64,000 nt of DNA from Ariolimax columbianus (Eukaryota; Mollusca; Gastropoda; Stylommatophora; Arionidae), in assembly GCA_036924085.1 (NCBI GenBank), contig JAVGWX010000004.1:76991090-77055089 (forward strand). The letters run 5' to 3'. Of the stretch, positions 53,221 through 63,565 are shown in pieces (positions within the stretch are counted from its first letter, which is position 1; each line of letters begins with the position of its first letter). The position numbers and the translations under genes were made by a program. The notes under the pieces were generated by a model, which saw only the letters and a program-made list of their open reading frames with translations, did no database searches and was not told the DNA's origin.

Positions 53221-53372
53221 CGGTTCTACTTTTGTTTGGTAATATATTAACTTCCGATCTCGCTTGTAAGACCGACTAGGTTGTGAAACCGTCATCACCA
53301 TCATCATCGTGTAGCATGTTCTTTATAGAACGTTGCTCCCATCAAGTCTGTCTTAAAGAAACTTTCCCTTGC
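53221..53372 (+). repeat. Family E copy 2
   Basis: Same order as copy 1, from TTAACTTCCGATCTCGCTTG to GAAACTTTCCCTTGCCAAAA. Confidence 0.8.
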
Positions 53373-53374
53373 CA

Positions 53375-54375
53375 AAACTCCAGCCTCCGTTCCAGTCATA
53401 GACAGGCATTCCTCGATATCTTAGTACTATCGTCTTCTTGGTCTACCGCTGCCTATTTTTCCTGGCACCATACCTTACATCACTGTTCTCTTAAGACCGT
53501 TGTGTCTCTTGATGTGACCAAAGTATTTACATTTTTTGGCCAAAATGGAATTGATACACCAGTTCTCCTCTACGTTCAACTCTTGCCGAATGTCTACATT
53601 TGTCCAGGGTATTCTGAGGATATTTCTGGAACATTTTGACTCGAATGATTCGATTTTTGTGTCTAGAAGTTTTGGTAATCGTCCATGATTCGTAGCCACA
53701 GGAAAAACATAGGCTATCAAGACTTTCACTTTTGTCGTTTTGTTGGTGATCTGTCATAATTTCTTCACGCTGTTCAGTCTCTGCCTTGTCATGACTACTC
53801 TTCTGATTTCTTTCGAGCAGTCGCCATTTTTGTCAATTCTGCAGCCCAGATATTCAAAATGCGCGACCTAATCTATTTATTCAACCACCCAAAGTAAATT
53901 TATGTTGACATGGTGTTTTGTCGGTGGTCATTATCTTTGTTTTGTTTATGTTTATAAAATGGTTTTGATATTTATTGTGTCCATTTACGGCTGAAATTAG
54001 GTGCTCTAGCCCTTTAACTCTGGGATCTCGTACCCGCCAATCGTAAATGTATAAAAACGCTCAATGTTCTCTGCTTCTCTAATATTTCTCATTATACATT
54101 CCCGCATATATGTTGTATAGATAAGGTGAGAGGATACATCCCTGTCTTACTCCCTTTTGGATTGCGAACCAATCTGATGTTTGCCCAGATACTCGGACAG
54201 CGGCTTGTTGATCTTGGCATAATGTTTCAATGAGATGTATAATATGTACAGGAAACCCCATTTCCTTCATGATGTTCCACAGATTCAAATGTTTTATCGT
54301 ATTTAAGGTATCCGTGCAAGGATCTATATATAGGTGTAGCTGTGTATATTTGGAAATGTTCATTTCTGTCGTTGG
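53375..54375 (-). mobile_element. LINE reverse-transcriptase fragment between family E copies
   Basis: Minus strand reads TLNTIKHLNLWNIMKEMGFP, GVRQGCILSPYLYNIYAG near 54290-54085, then after a gap VFPVATNHGRLPK and CKYFGHIKRHNGLKRTVM near 53520. The palm and C-terminal regions survive in separate frames. Confidence 0.8.
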
Positions 54376-54397
54376 GACACAAAATATTTTACTTGAT

Positions 54398-54543
54398 CAT
54401 GTGTCTAGTTCCACCGTTGGTTGGTAATAGACTAACTTCCGATGCCGCTTGTGAAACCGTCATCATCATCATCATGGAGCATGTCCTTTATAGAACGTCG
54501 CTCCCATCACAGTCTGTCTGAAAGAAACTCTTTCCCTTGCCAC
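54398..54543 (+). repeat. Family E copy 3
   Basis: TGTGTCTAGTTCCACCGTTG to AAACTCTTTCCCTTGCCACT, followed by a remnant of a 42-bp unit. Confidence 0.8.
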
Positions 54544-54559
54544 TATACTTAACAGCTTG

Positions 54560-55720
54560 GAGGTATATATACACATATAGGTGTAGCTTTGTTTCCATGG
54601 AGAGTCTCTGCTAGGACAACACTGTCAGAGAGTTAATGGATGATACTGCAAAACCGATTTATGCGTCACTACAAGCATCACAAGTCATTCTGCTGCTCAA
54701 GGAGATGAAGCTCTCTGTGGAATTAACGTGATTGCTGTTGACAGACGGACCACTGGCAAGACTTTGAATCTTGGTCTTTGCCCAGGAGATGTAAAGAAAA
54801 AAGACCTGACAGTCTCAGCTTAGTATGACGCCGTCTGTGTAATCGAGTCCTGTCAAAAGCAAAAGTGTGACAGAAACTCCCCGGTTGTGCGATTCCATTT
54901 GTGGACGGATCTAATCCATGCTATGGCAGAACAACGACGTTGCGAGTATACCAGTGGATATCCATCCCGTTGAAACCACGTGACTGCAATCCTTAAACCA
55001 AAAGACGTGCAGACAGGAAGGGAATCTAGTCAGTTATTTTGGGTTACATTTCAATATTTGTTCAGAAAGGTCTTGAAATCACTCCTGTCAGTTCCTGCGG
55101 ATGCGTTGAAATGAGAGCCTGAAGTAGAAACCGTCCTGATCTGGCTTGGAATCCTCAATTGAAGCGTAGGCAAACACGATGTAGATGCGTCTATATATGT
55201 GACGTAATATAACGTATCTAGCCTGTCAGAGATGGAGTGGCAGATGGTGTAGTTCTCCTTGAATTGAGAACGCAGAAGAAGGGTGACCTCGTGACGTCAT
55301 TTACTTCCGGAGTAAAGAAAGAGGCCATCTCCAGCAATGAAATTACTGTCGTCCTTCAATTCTTGTTTCGGTGACAGCAGCAATTATGTTGTAAGAGCCT
55401 AGCTTGAGGTCCCAACCGATATGTGCACCCGTGAGGGTGCCTGACGACTGATGACGTTATATTTGGCAGGGGCTTTAACTCTAATGATATCTTGTTGTCA
55501 TTTTGCAGTATTTTTTGGGCAGCACCCTTTTTTCTACGGTCTTCCACAAACGTGTCAATTACATCTGTGCCCACTACAAACTCTCACTGTTGGCACACTT
55601 ATATAATCTGCTATAGCAGATACACACAGAGAACACACGCGATCTGACATAACACGTTAGTTAACAACCTCTTTTAGTCACGGATGACTATAGGATGATA
55701 AAAAAAAACCTTGGTTGTTT
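54560..55720. other. No gene recognised
   Basis: No catalytic motif, long frame or dispersed family identified. Confidence 0.45.
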
Positions 55721-55723
55721 GCG

Positions 55724-56132
55724 AATGCCCACAATGAGTAGGTTACTCTTTTGTGCGCCCTGAATAGGATGTTAAGTGGCGGGTTGCAGTAGCTTTCCTC
55801 ACATCCCGAGTGTGCTGATGAAGATTGGACCGAGGACCTCCAGGTGGTTGTGCTATTATTAGCTTCATCTGCATGTCACTCACCACTACGGAGATCACGT
55901 CGATCCCTCACCTCGGTAGCCAGGCTGTCATAAAAACAGCCCGTTCCCAGGGAGGGCCACTAGGAAGCCAATGTGAAGGTCTTGGCCAGTATGTTTTGCC
56001 TGACCCTGACTAACATGTCTGATCAGTATATTTTGCCTGACCCTGACTAATATGTCTGATCAGTATATTTTGCGTGACCCTGACTAACATGTCTGATCAG
56101 TATATTTTGCCTGACCAGACGTTAGTCTTCCT
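55724..56132 (+). mobile_element. Family D copy
   Basis: TGCCCACAATGAGTAGGTTA, CATCCCGAGTGTGCTGATGA, CTACGGAGATCACGTCGATC and three to four 37-bp units (about 55985-56110), ending GACCAGACGTTAGTCTTCCT. Confidence 0.85.
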
Positions 56133-56244
56133 CCCTACCTTGGAGTGGTAAACACAAATATATATACTTATCTTTTTGTTTTCTTTCTCCTTGCGACATT
56201 GTTTCGCTTCGTGTTGTAAGATCTTCTTTTGACCCAGCCTGAGG

Positions 56245-56551
56245 TATAATCTGATGTAACAGAAACACATAATCTGATGTAACAGAAACACATAATCTGA
56301 TGTAACAGAAACACATAATCTGATGTAACAGAAACACAATCTAATGTAACAGAAACACAGAATCTGATGTAACATAAACACATAATCTGATGAAACAGAA
56401 ACACAAAATCTGATGTAACAGAAACACAGAATCTGATGTAACAGAAACACAGAATCTGATGTAACAAAAACACAGAATCTGATGAAACAGAAACACATAA
56501 TCTCATGTAACAAAAACACATAATCTGATGTAACAGGAACACATAATCTGA
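56245..56551. repeat. 23-bp minisatellite, about 13 copies
   Basis: Unit ATAATCTGATGTAACAGAAA plus CAC. As 23 is not a multiple of three, each strand reads all frames in turn. The minus strand has no stop in the unit, so three overlapping frames stay open; none is a gene. Confidence 0.95.
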
Positions 56552-57260
56552 TATCCAGTGGTGGTTCGTGGATTTTATACTGGAGGGGCTCAAGCATAGA
56601 AATGAAAAACTAAGAGCACTGAGAAATTGTTATTTAGCAAATTATGTTGCTGACCTTGGTGCTTATCTGTAAGGGTAGTAGAGCTTTTTCCTTCGGTGCT
56701 TGCCACTTGCGAACGTTTCAATTACTTTTCTGTTGAAATCAGAAATTCCCTTCACCTTGTCCTTCTCAGTGGATAACATTCTATCAAAATGCATTCGGAT
56801 AAACAATATGATTGTGTGTGTTTCTACATGACAAAATCCAAAATATCGATCGTAAATTGTTCTCTTAAACTCGTATCGAAATAATATCACTGTCTGAATG
56901 CTAATAAAGACGTCTGACCTCGAAGAGACAGGTTGCATGCACCAGATACCAGATTATCCCGATTTTTATTCACTAAATCACAGCGTTTTAACGAGTTTCT
57001 TTCAGACAATCTGAGATGGGAGCGACGTTCTATAAAGGGCATGCTACATCACTACATGATGATGAAATCACAGTGAAAACAAACATATTCTTCGTAACCA
57101 CTACTCAAACTTTCGGAGAGGTTTACACTTACAGAAAAGTTGAAAATTGACGATGTCGTGTACATGTTTTGTTGATTTTCATGTTTTTTGTTGTTGTTGT
57201 TGAAGATGTTTTATGTCACACACCCCTTTGTAAAAAAGTAAAGTGAAATAAATTATAAAT
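56552..57260. other. No gene; one inverted family E piece
   Basis: A minus-strand family E fragment lies at 57004-57072 (GAGCGACGTTCTATAAAGGG). The rest is unassigned. Confidence 0.5.
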
Positions 57261-57303
57261 GGGTATGGTCACATACCGCACTGAGACGAAAACACGAACG
57301 AAA

Positions 57304-57340
57304 CCTACGTTACGGCCAATAAATAGGCCTTCGTCAGGGA
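57304..57340 (-). ncRNA. Hammerhead-like hairpin motif, incomplete
   Basis: Minus strand reads CCTGACGAAGGCC, an 8-nt loop, then GGCCGTAACG. CTGACGA fits the hammerhead CUGANGA box and the AGGCC/GGCC stem fits stem II, but the partner box is GTAA instead of GAAA. Similar motifs end Penelope-like and other retroelements. Activity is doubtful. Confidence 0.2.
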
Positions 57341-57748
57341 CAACGAATAACAACAATTAACTAGCGAATCAAAGACGGGATTAATACATAAATTGTTGTG
57401 GGGGATGTCAATACTTTCTTTGTAAAACTTTCATCACTTCCAAACAGTAAACACACAGAACATAGTCTTTCTCATCACGACCACGCAACCAGGAAATCAT
57501 GTCATACATAGAACTTCTAGAAGCATCACCTTTTCGTGCAAATGTATCTCGACTCTTCCATGTAGATTATTTGTGTTCACTATCCAATTAAGGCACTGAA
57601 TTTAGAGCTGAACCCCAACCAGGGCTGAACCACGCCTTGTTTTAGTTCATGAACACGCATTTCAAACCGATAACTACACGCCTGAACGACAACACTACAC
57701 ACAAGGGCTATAACTCCTGAAAGTTATATGGGGGCCTGTGTAGCCTTC

Positions 57749-57762
57749 GTTGTCATGGCAAC
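57749..57762. promoter_or_regulatory. Near-consensus X-box (RFX site)
   Basis: GTTGTCATGGCAAC is a 13-of-14 match to the palindromic X-box GTTGCCATGGCAAC bound by RFX factors. It sits about 7.7 kb upstream of the FoxN1/4 candidate promoter, with no gene seen next to it. Confidence 0.3.
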
Positions 57763-57905
57763 CGATTCAATATGAGAGCGAGTGTGAACTAAGCACTAGC
57801 CTGTCTGTAATGCAGGAACAGATACTGCAAAAAGACATTCTAGGTTCGCCAATAATTGGGCATTTATTCAAAGTATTAGTTACATATTTCATAATATTAT
57901 TACTA

Positions 57906-58276
57906 ATAGTCTTAGTCGACCTGTATTTATACAAGGGCGGATGCCCCTGTGCAGGTCCCAGCTCTGGCGTGAGGTGGATAAAGCCGGGAGGAGGATTTTC
58001 TGCTTTGTGGGCTAGGATCTAACAGCTTAATACTCCGCTGCGTTGGGGCAAGTGCCACGGAGGGTGGTAAACCGATGTGCGAGTCCATCTAAATAGACTC
58101 AAACACTAGAGCAAAAGTAGACCTGCATCCTATTAGGCGCCATCTATTCTGCTCTTAACAAACCACCTAACCATGACCGGTGTTATGTCATGTCACACAG
58201 TTAGTCGCCTCTTACAACATGCTCTCTGTGGGGCAGTGGTGTTATTCTTGTTATACCCAAAGAACCCGGCGGGCCT
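57906..58276 (+). mobile_element. Family B copy
   Basis: AGTCTTAGTCGACCTGTATT to AGAACCCGGCGGGCC, the most complete copy. Confidence 0.8.
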
Positions 58277-58349
58277 TAATTACTAATCATAGACGTATCA
58301 GTCTTTGCAGACCATTCGCATGGCATCCTGTGAGAAGCCTTTCAGGGCA

Positions 58350-58708
58350 CAAGCTTAGTGAGAAATGAAGGTAATGCAAGTTAGTGAGGAACGAAGGAAA
58401 GGCAAGTTAGTGAGGTATGAAGGGAAGACAAGTTAGTGAGGAACAAAGGAAAGGCAAGTTGGTGAGGAACGAAGGGAAGGCAAGTTAGTGGGGTATGAAG
58501 GAAAGGCAAGTTAGTGAGGTATGAAGGGAAGACAAGTTAGTGAGGTATGAAGGGAAGGCAAGTTAGTGAGATGTGAAGGGAAGACAAGTTAGTGAGGTGT
58601 GAAGGGAAGGCAAATTAGTAAGGTATAAAGGGAAGGCAAGTTAGTGAGGAATGAAAGAAAGGCAAGTTAGCAAGGAACGTAGGGAAGGCAAGTTAGTGAG
58701 GAGTGAAA
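58350..58708. repeat. 26-bp minisatellite, about 13 copies
   Basis: Purine-rich unit GAAGGGAAGGCAAGTTAGTG plus AGGTAT, with variable linkers. Confidence 0.95.
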
Positions 58709-58844
58709 CTGGTATCTCACTTCACAGAAACTGATATTTCTGACAACGGAGTCTCTGGCACTTCATTCAGTAAAGCAGTATCTGCTATATGAGAAACTTT
58801 TAGCCTGGTAAATAGGTAAAGGGTGTCCTTCAGCAGACTTATCC

Positions 58845-59060
58845 ACTGGTCGAGAATGAAGTGTTACACACTTCAGTATACTAAGCCCCAGCTTGTGTGA
58901 GGTGGGATGGCCAGTTCACTTCTTCACTGCCTATTCCTTCTTTAACCTTAAGTCAAGTACCCATTTACAGCTTGGTCAACTTAAGCATGAGGAGTTGAAC
59001 CTTGTGTATTTGCAATGAAAAGCAAGTGCTGTACCACTACAGTAATCAGAGGTTTTTAGT
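58845..59060 (+). mobile_element. Family C-related fragment
   Basis: AAGCCCCAGCTTGTGTGAGG and ACCCATTTACAGCTTGGTCA keep the family C order at low identity. Confidence 0.5.
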
Positions 59061-59095
59061 CTGATTCTAAATTGATTCTACTTGAATAATGTTCA

Positions 59096-59452
59096 GGGAT
59101 CAAGATGCTGAGTAGTGCATGAGCTACAGCGACCCATTGCTGACTGCTAGCCTCAAGACTTTGACGCAGAGCTACCAGGACCCTTCTACACTTCCTCGTA
59201 ATGATCCTGAATAACAGGCTGCAATAGAGCAGGCTGGCTAAGGAGAAGGGATCAAAGAGGGAAGGCTAACCCGGTACCTGTACTCTAAAATGCCTGCTTA
59301 AGTAGGATGTGTCGGACTAAAAGGTGCAAATATGGCAGTCAAGCTGTAAACTATGACACATTGCATTCCGTTCTCCGGATAACATTCTGCTACTTGCAAA
59401 GCCCTTTTCAGGGCTTAGTAGCGGGAGATCGAGAATGAACGAAGAAGAAGAA
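59096..59452 (+). mobile_element. Full-length family A element
   Basis: GGGATCAAGATGCTGAGTAG to GAATGAACGAAGAAGAAG; about 357 bp. Confidence 0.85.
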
Positions 59453-59514
59453 TGCATAATATGGCATTGCACATGTGGATCTTGGGAGCAAGGGACAAGC
59501 CCAGTGGATCGTTT

Positions 59515-59890
59515 CAAATTCATCGGCGAATGAAGGTCCAGTACGGTGAAGCACGTCTTTCACTTCAGCAAGTGTCATTCACAGTCAATCTGCGATTTTT
59601 CTTTACGAGACAGTCAACGGCTGGAATAAACTTTGGGGTCACTACTCGGTATGCCTGATACGGTCGTGAACAGTGTCCCACAGAACTCACGCTGTTTTGG
59701 AACTTTCCACTCATACACTTGCTGGGGTGAAAGGCATGCATCACCATACAGTACTTTCAGTCACTAATGAATTTCTATAGGTTTCACCCCTTCACTGCAA
59801 AAATAATGGATAACAGAATGCTACTCCTTTTTAGTGCATGTCAATAGTGAGGCAGCCATCTTTTAACTGCAATTATGACGTCATATTGTT
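59515..59890 (+). pseudogene. Mariner-like transposase fragment with internal inversion
   Basis: Plus strand reads IHRRMKVQYGEARLSLQQV (about 59519-59575), a mariner-type N-terminal helix-turn-helix. The expected next part (EWKVP...KF, then AYRVVTPKFIPAVDCLVKKN and RRLTVND) is present but on the minus strand, from about 59725 back to 59573. CAGCAAGT occurs inverted at both joints. Confidence 0.72.
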
Positions 59891-60045
59891 CATCTGCATC
59901 ACAATGCAGTACACTCTTGACATTCGTAGCAACCATATTAACAAATTACAATGCAAAGGCATAATTATTTTAACTTCTATTCCACTTTTAAGGTTTTCAT
60001 TTTAAGCCCCCTCGTATATTTCAAGTGGTCTACCGATGAAAAAAA

Positions 60046-60519
60046 GGGAGTCGTGTAGTGCAGCGGTTAGCGTGCTGGCTTCGCATCTGAGTGGTCCTGG
60101 GTTCAATCCCCAGCTGAGGCGGAAATGGTTTTTCAGACAGCAACGGCTCCCAGGTCGACCCATCCTTAAATGGGTCCAGTTCAGTCCATGCGGTGATCCT
60201 GGATAACAGGCTGCAGCAGGGCAGACTGGCTAAGGAGAAGGGATCGAAGAGGGAATGCTAACCTGGTACTAAAAAAATACTTGCAGAAGTCGGATGTGTT
60301 GGACCGAAAGGTGCAAATATCGCAGTCAAGCTGTAAACTACGACACAACGCATTCCGTTCTCTGGACTACATTCTGCTACTTAAGCCCTTTCCGGGTTTG
60401 GTTGTGGGAGATTGAGAACGAACGAAAAAGAAGAAGAATCCCCAGCTGAGGCGGAAATGGTTTTTCAGACCGCAACGGCTCCTAGGTCGACCCAGCCTTA
60501 AATGGGTCCAGTTCAGTCC
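60046..60519 (+). mobile_element. SINE type 2 interrupted by a family A piece
   Basis: Head GGGAGTCGTGTAGTGCAGCG with both polymerase III boxes (B box GGTTCAATCCC). An 83-bp block of the SINE occurs twice, 60105-60187 and 60437-60519, with a 249-bp family A 3' part (60188-60436) between. The SINE continues to about 60655. Confidence 0.85.
60188..60436 (+). mobile_element. Family A 3' part inside a SINE
   Basis: ATGCGGTGATCCTGGATAAC to GAACGAACGAAAAAGAAGAA; lacks the first 100 bp of family A. Confidence 0.85.
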
Positions 60520-60659
60520 TGGAAGTAAAGGTGACCAGCGGGATGCTGACCCCATCATCTACTAAGTGCCGTGGGTTACAAAATAATATGGGCCTAACAC
60601 CATATTTCCTATGCGCCGCATGGCGTGATGGGATCTTTACTTTCTTTTTTATTTATTGA

Positions 60660-60895
60660 CGAAAAGCTGTTCACTGTTGCTATGGTGCAAACAAAATTAT
60701 TACTTAAACACTTAAATCAGAACTTGCAAATGTGACATTGATTGACCAAAACATTGTTTATCTAGCAACCAACTTTCAGCACATCGATTATGGTCTCTGT
60801 TGGTGTGTCGAGCCTGGGACAAACTTCTGTTCTCTTTATTAAACTAGGAATGAAAATAAACAGTGCCTACTTTGGGATATTCTGCTTAAGCAAAA
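60660..60895. other. No gene recognised
   Basis: No supported feature. Confidence 0.5.
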
Positions 60896-61880
60896 TATTT
60901 TTTTACGAGGTGAGTTCTTTAAGTAAGTTCCGTTACTAAATATAAAAAAAACCTATCAAAGTTAAACATGATTTGTTACAGCCAATAGTGAACCATACGT
61001 TTACATTATTTCATAACATAGTCCACACAGACTTCAACACTTGGCACAAGATCAGGGCTGAAGGTTGAGTGGTCAAAAATTTCACACTGAAATCCTTGCA
61101 GCAATTAAACAGTTGAACCTACATTGTAAGGTCCAGCATTATCGCACAAGGGCACAATCTCAGAGGATAGCAACCCACGTCTTTTGTTTTGAATGGGACA
61201 TCTAAGTTTCATCAGTGTCATAATGAGCAGTGGCATTGATTCAAGAAAATCAATAAACAAGACCAATTTTTTGTCCAAGAAGAGTGGCCATCATTTTTTT
61301 GACAGAAGATGCTTGCTGAACTTCTTTGCTTGTGAGGACCATGTGTGCCACCATTGCTGCTTTGTTTCAATATTTGTGTAGTAAATCCAGGTCTCATCTC
61401 CGTTACAATGTGGCCAAAACATGCATCTCATTCATTGCAATAGCGATGCAAAAATGTTTCTGCAGAAGCCAGGAGTTTCTGCTTGTGTTCATCAGTTAAC
61501 ATTTACAGCACCCATCTTGCAGTTTTTTGTAGCCAAAGTTTCTAGTCACAATACTGTAAATCACTGAACATGATATTTCTAAAAATTCATCAGACAATGC
61601 GGAAATTGTGAAACAACGATTTTCTAGAATTCTTGTGTTCCTTTGATGCACCAAAATGTCTTACCACACTGGGCCGACTGCTATGATCTTCATCATGGAT
61701 ATTTGTTCACCTTTCTTTAAACATTCAACACCATTTCCTAACCATACTATCAGTCATAACATCTGGCCCATAAACCTGACTGAGTTGTCTGTGAATTTCT
61801 GCAACACTGTTGTTTGGCTAATAAAAAACGAATTACATCACGAACTGGTGGGATTATTTATTTTTGCACTCATTATAAAT
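60896..61880 (-). pseudogene. Mariner-family transposase pseudogene
   Basis: Minus strand from about 61850: EIHRQLSQVYGPDVMTDSMV, then NIHDEDHSSRPSV, ARWVLMLTDEHKQKLLASAE, FLHRYCNE, then the catalytic part near 61200-61040 (IQNKRRGLLSSEIVPLCDNA with the second aspartate, and FDHSTFSPDL). Almost every mariner block is present in order but with many stops and frameshifts. It is a different lineage from the copy at 10936-11898. Confidence 0.82.
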
Positions 61881-61889
61881 CACTCACAT

Positions 61890-62133
61890 GCAGCATAAAA
61901 TAAGAATCCAGCATGGAATAGGGATCCAGCATAACATAGGAATCCAGGATAAAATAGGAATCCCCCATTGAATAGGAATCCAGCATAGAATAGGAATCCT
62001 GCTTAATAAAGGGATCCAGCCAAGAATAGGGATCCAGCAAAGAATAGGAATCCAGCAAAGAATATGAATCCAGCAAAGAATAGGAATCCAGCAAAGAATA
62101 GGAATCCTGCTTAATTAAGAAATCCAGCATAGA
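61890..62133. repeat. 19-bp minisatellite, about 12 copies
   Basis: Unit GAATAGGAATCCAGCATA with one-base indels, directly beyond the 5' end of the mariner remnant. Confidence 0.93.
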
Positions 62134-62229
62134 AAATATAGCAGAGAGCTAGCTAATGAACCACATTAAGATTTAAGATACTGCGCATGCACATTTCTGC
62201 CTTCCAACTTCAGTTAGTGATAATGTCAA

Positions 62230-62557
62230 AACAAAACTTACTTAAAAAAAAGTACCTCGTAGATATTCAAGCATTTTCAGACTTGTTTATTTTTCAACAA
62301 GATGGCATGCCAGCTCATCATGTTTGAGAAACTGTTCAATTTCTTGGGCGTGAGACTCCTGCATTTATACCTCCAACACTTTGCAACTTATGGTTCAAGA
62401 AGTGTCTCTCTCAAAGATAAACAAAGTCACTGAGTTAAAACAATGAATTTTGAACAATTAGAACGAACTTCATCAAACCAGAATTGACGCTGCAATTGTA
62501 AAATGGCGCAAGAGTTTGAGGATTTTTGTTTCAGGAAAAGGAAGATACTTTGAATAC
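62230..62557 (+). pseudogene. Tc1/IS630-like transposase catalytic fragment
   Basis: Plus strand reads FIFQQDGMPAHHV (second catalytic aspartate), ETVQFLGRETPAFIPPTL, then after a gap NELHQTRIDAAIVKWRKSLR and FVSGKGRYFEY. This is the second half of a DDE transposase, in shifted frames. Opposite in strand to the mariner remnant at its left. Confidence 0.78.
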
Positions 62558-62908
62558 TTCTTCTTCGTTGTTCATTCTCAAACTCCGGCTACCAAGCCCT
62601 GAAAATGGATTTGCAAGTAGCAGGATGTAGTCCAGAGAACGGAATGCTTTGTGTCATAGTTTACAGCTTGACTGCAATATTTGCACCTTTCGGTCCGACA
62701 CATCCGACTTCAGCATGATATTTTTAGTTACTGGGGTAGCCTTCCCTCTTCAATCCCTTCTCCTTGGCCAGTCTGCCCTGTTATCCAGGATCCCTACATG
62801 GGGGTGGAGAAGGGTCTTGGAAGCTCTGGGTCACTTGGCCCTGACACTAGCAGTCAGCTTTCGGTTGCTAACCCCTACAACTCATGCACTGCTAAGCACC
62901 TTGATCCC
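62558..62908 (-). mobile_element. Full-length family A element
   Basis: Minus strand runs from GGGATCAAGGTGCTTAGCAG (62908) to a GAAGAAGAAG tail (62558); 351 bp, clean borders. Confidence 0.85.
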
Positions 62909-63150
62909 ATACTTTGAACACAACATGAAATAACCAACATCTATGTTGGCGAATTATGCACAAATGCATGAATTTTCATTAAATTTCATCAACTAATAAC
63001 CATATATAATGGGGTCACTATAGCTGAGAGGTAAGGTGCTTTCCTCTTAAGAAATGAATGTAGGCACACAATGGTGGGGTGTTCTTCTTATTATGCTTTC
63101 AGGCGTCAACTTGAATATCTCTAAAGAAAGTAGTGGTCCACATGAGGTCA

Positions 63151-63565
63151 TCATGGAACTTGTCTTGGATTGAGACGGGCATGTCTAAATGTGCCTTCTC
63201 GATAACGTGTATGTTTGACACTACTGTTCAGTTTATCAGTGCCGTAGACACATTCATCTGTATGTCCTAATTTAAACTTGGTGAATAGATGGTATCGTAG
63301 CCTGTTGTGGTCTGTGCGGAGTCTGAAAATTACCACCTGCTCAGCACTGTTGAGTTTGTAGTAAGTGTCGTTCTGTTGTTGTCCTGGATGCACCGCTAGC
63401 CACTTGCTCTTGTATCTACACATGATAAACAGCCTTCTGCCTTCTCTAGCCAGTATGTCAGCCTGTTGATTGCCAATTATGTTGCAATGTGAAGGAATCC
63501 ACTGAATCATCACTTTAAAAAAAAATCCTGCAGGTTTCAAGCATCTCCCTGGCCTCAAGCGAGGT
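63151..63565 (-). mobile_element. Jockey/I-like LINE RNase H and tail fragment
   Basis: Minus strand reads KVMIQWIPSHCNIIGNQQAD (final RNase H aspartate), ILAREGRRL, then YYKLNSAEQVVIFRLRTDHN and KLGHTDECVYGTDKLN. Continuous frame of 135 residues. Same family as 18501-19804. Confidence 0.82.

Noticed and set aside
56097..56597. Cysteine-rich repeats such as YVFLLHQIMCFCYIRLCVS in three frames
   Set aside because: A 23-bp array read in all frames gives the same peptide in each; a by-product.
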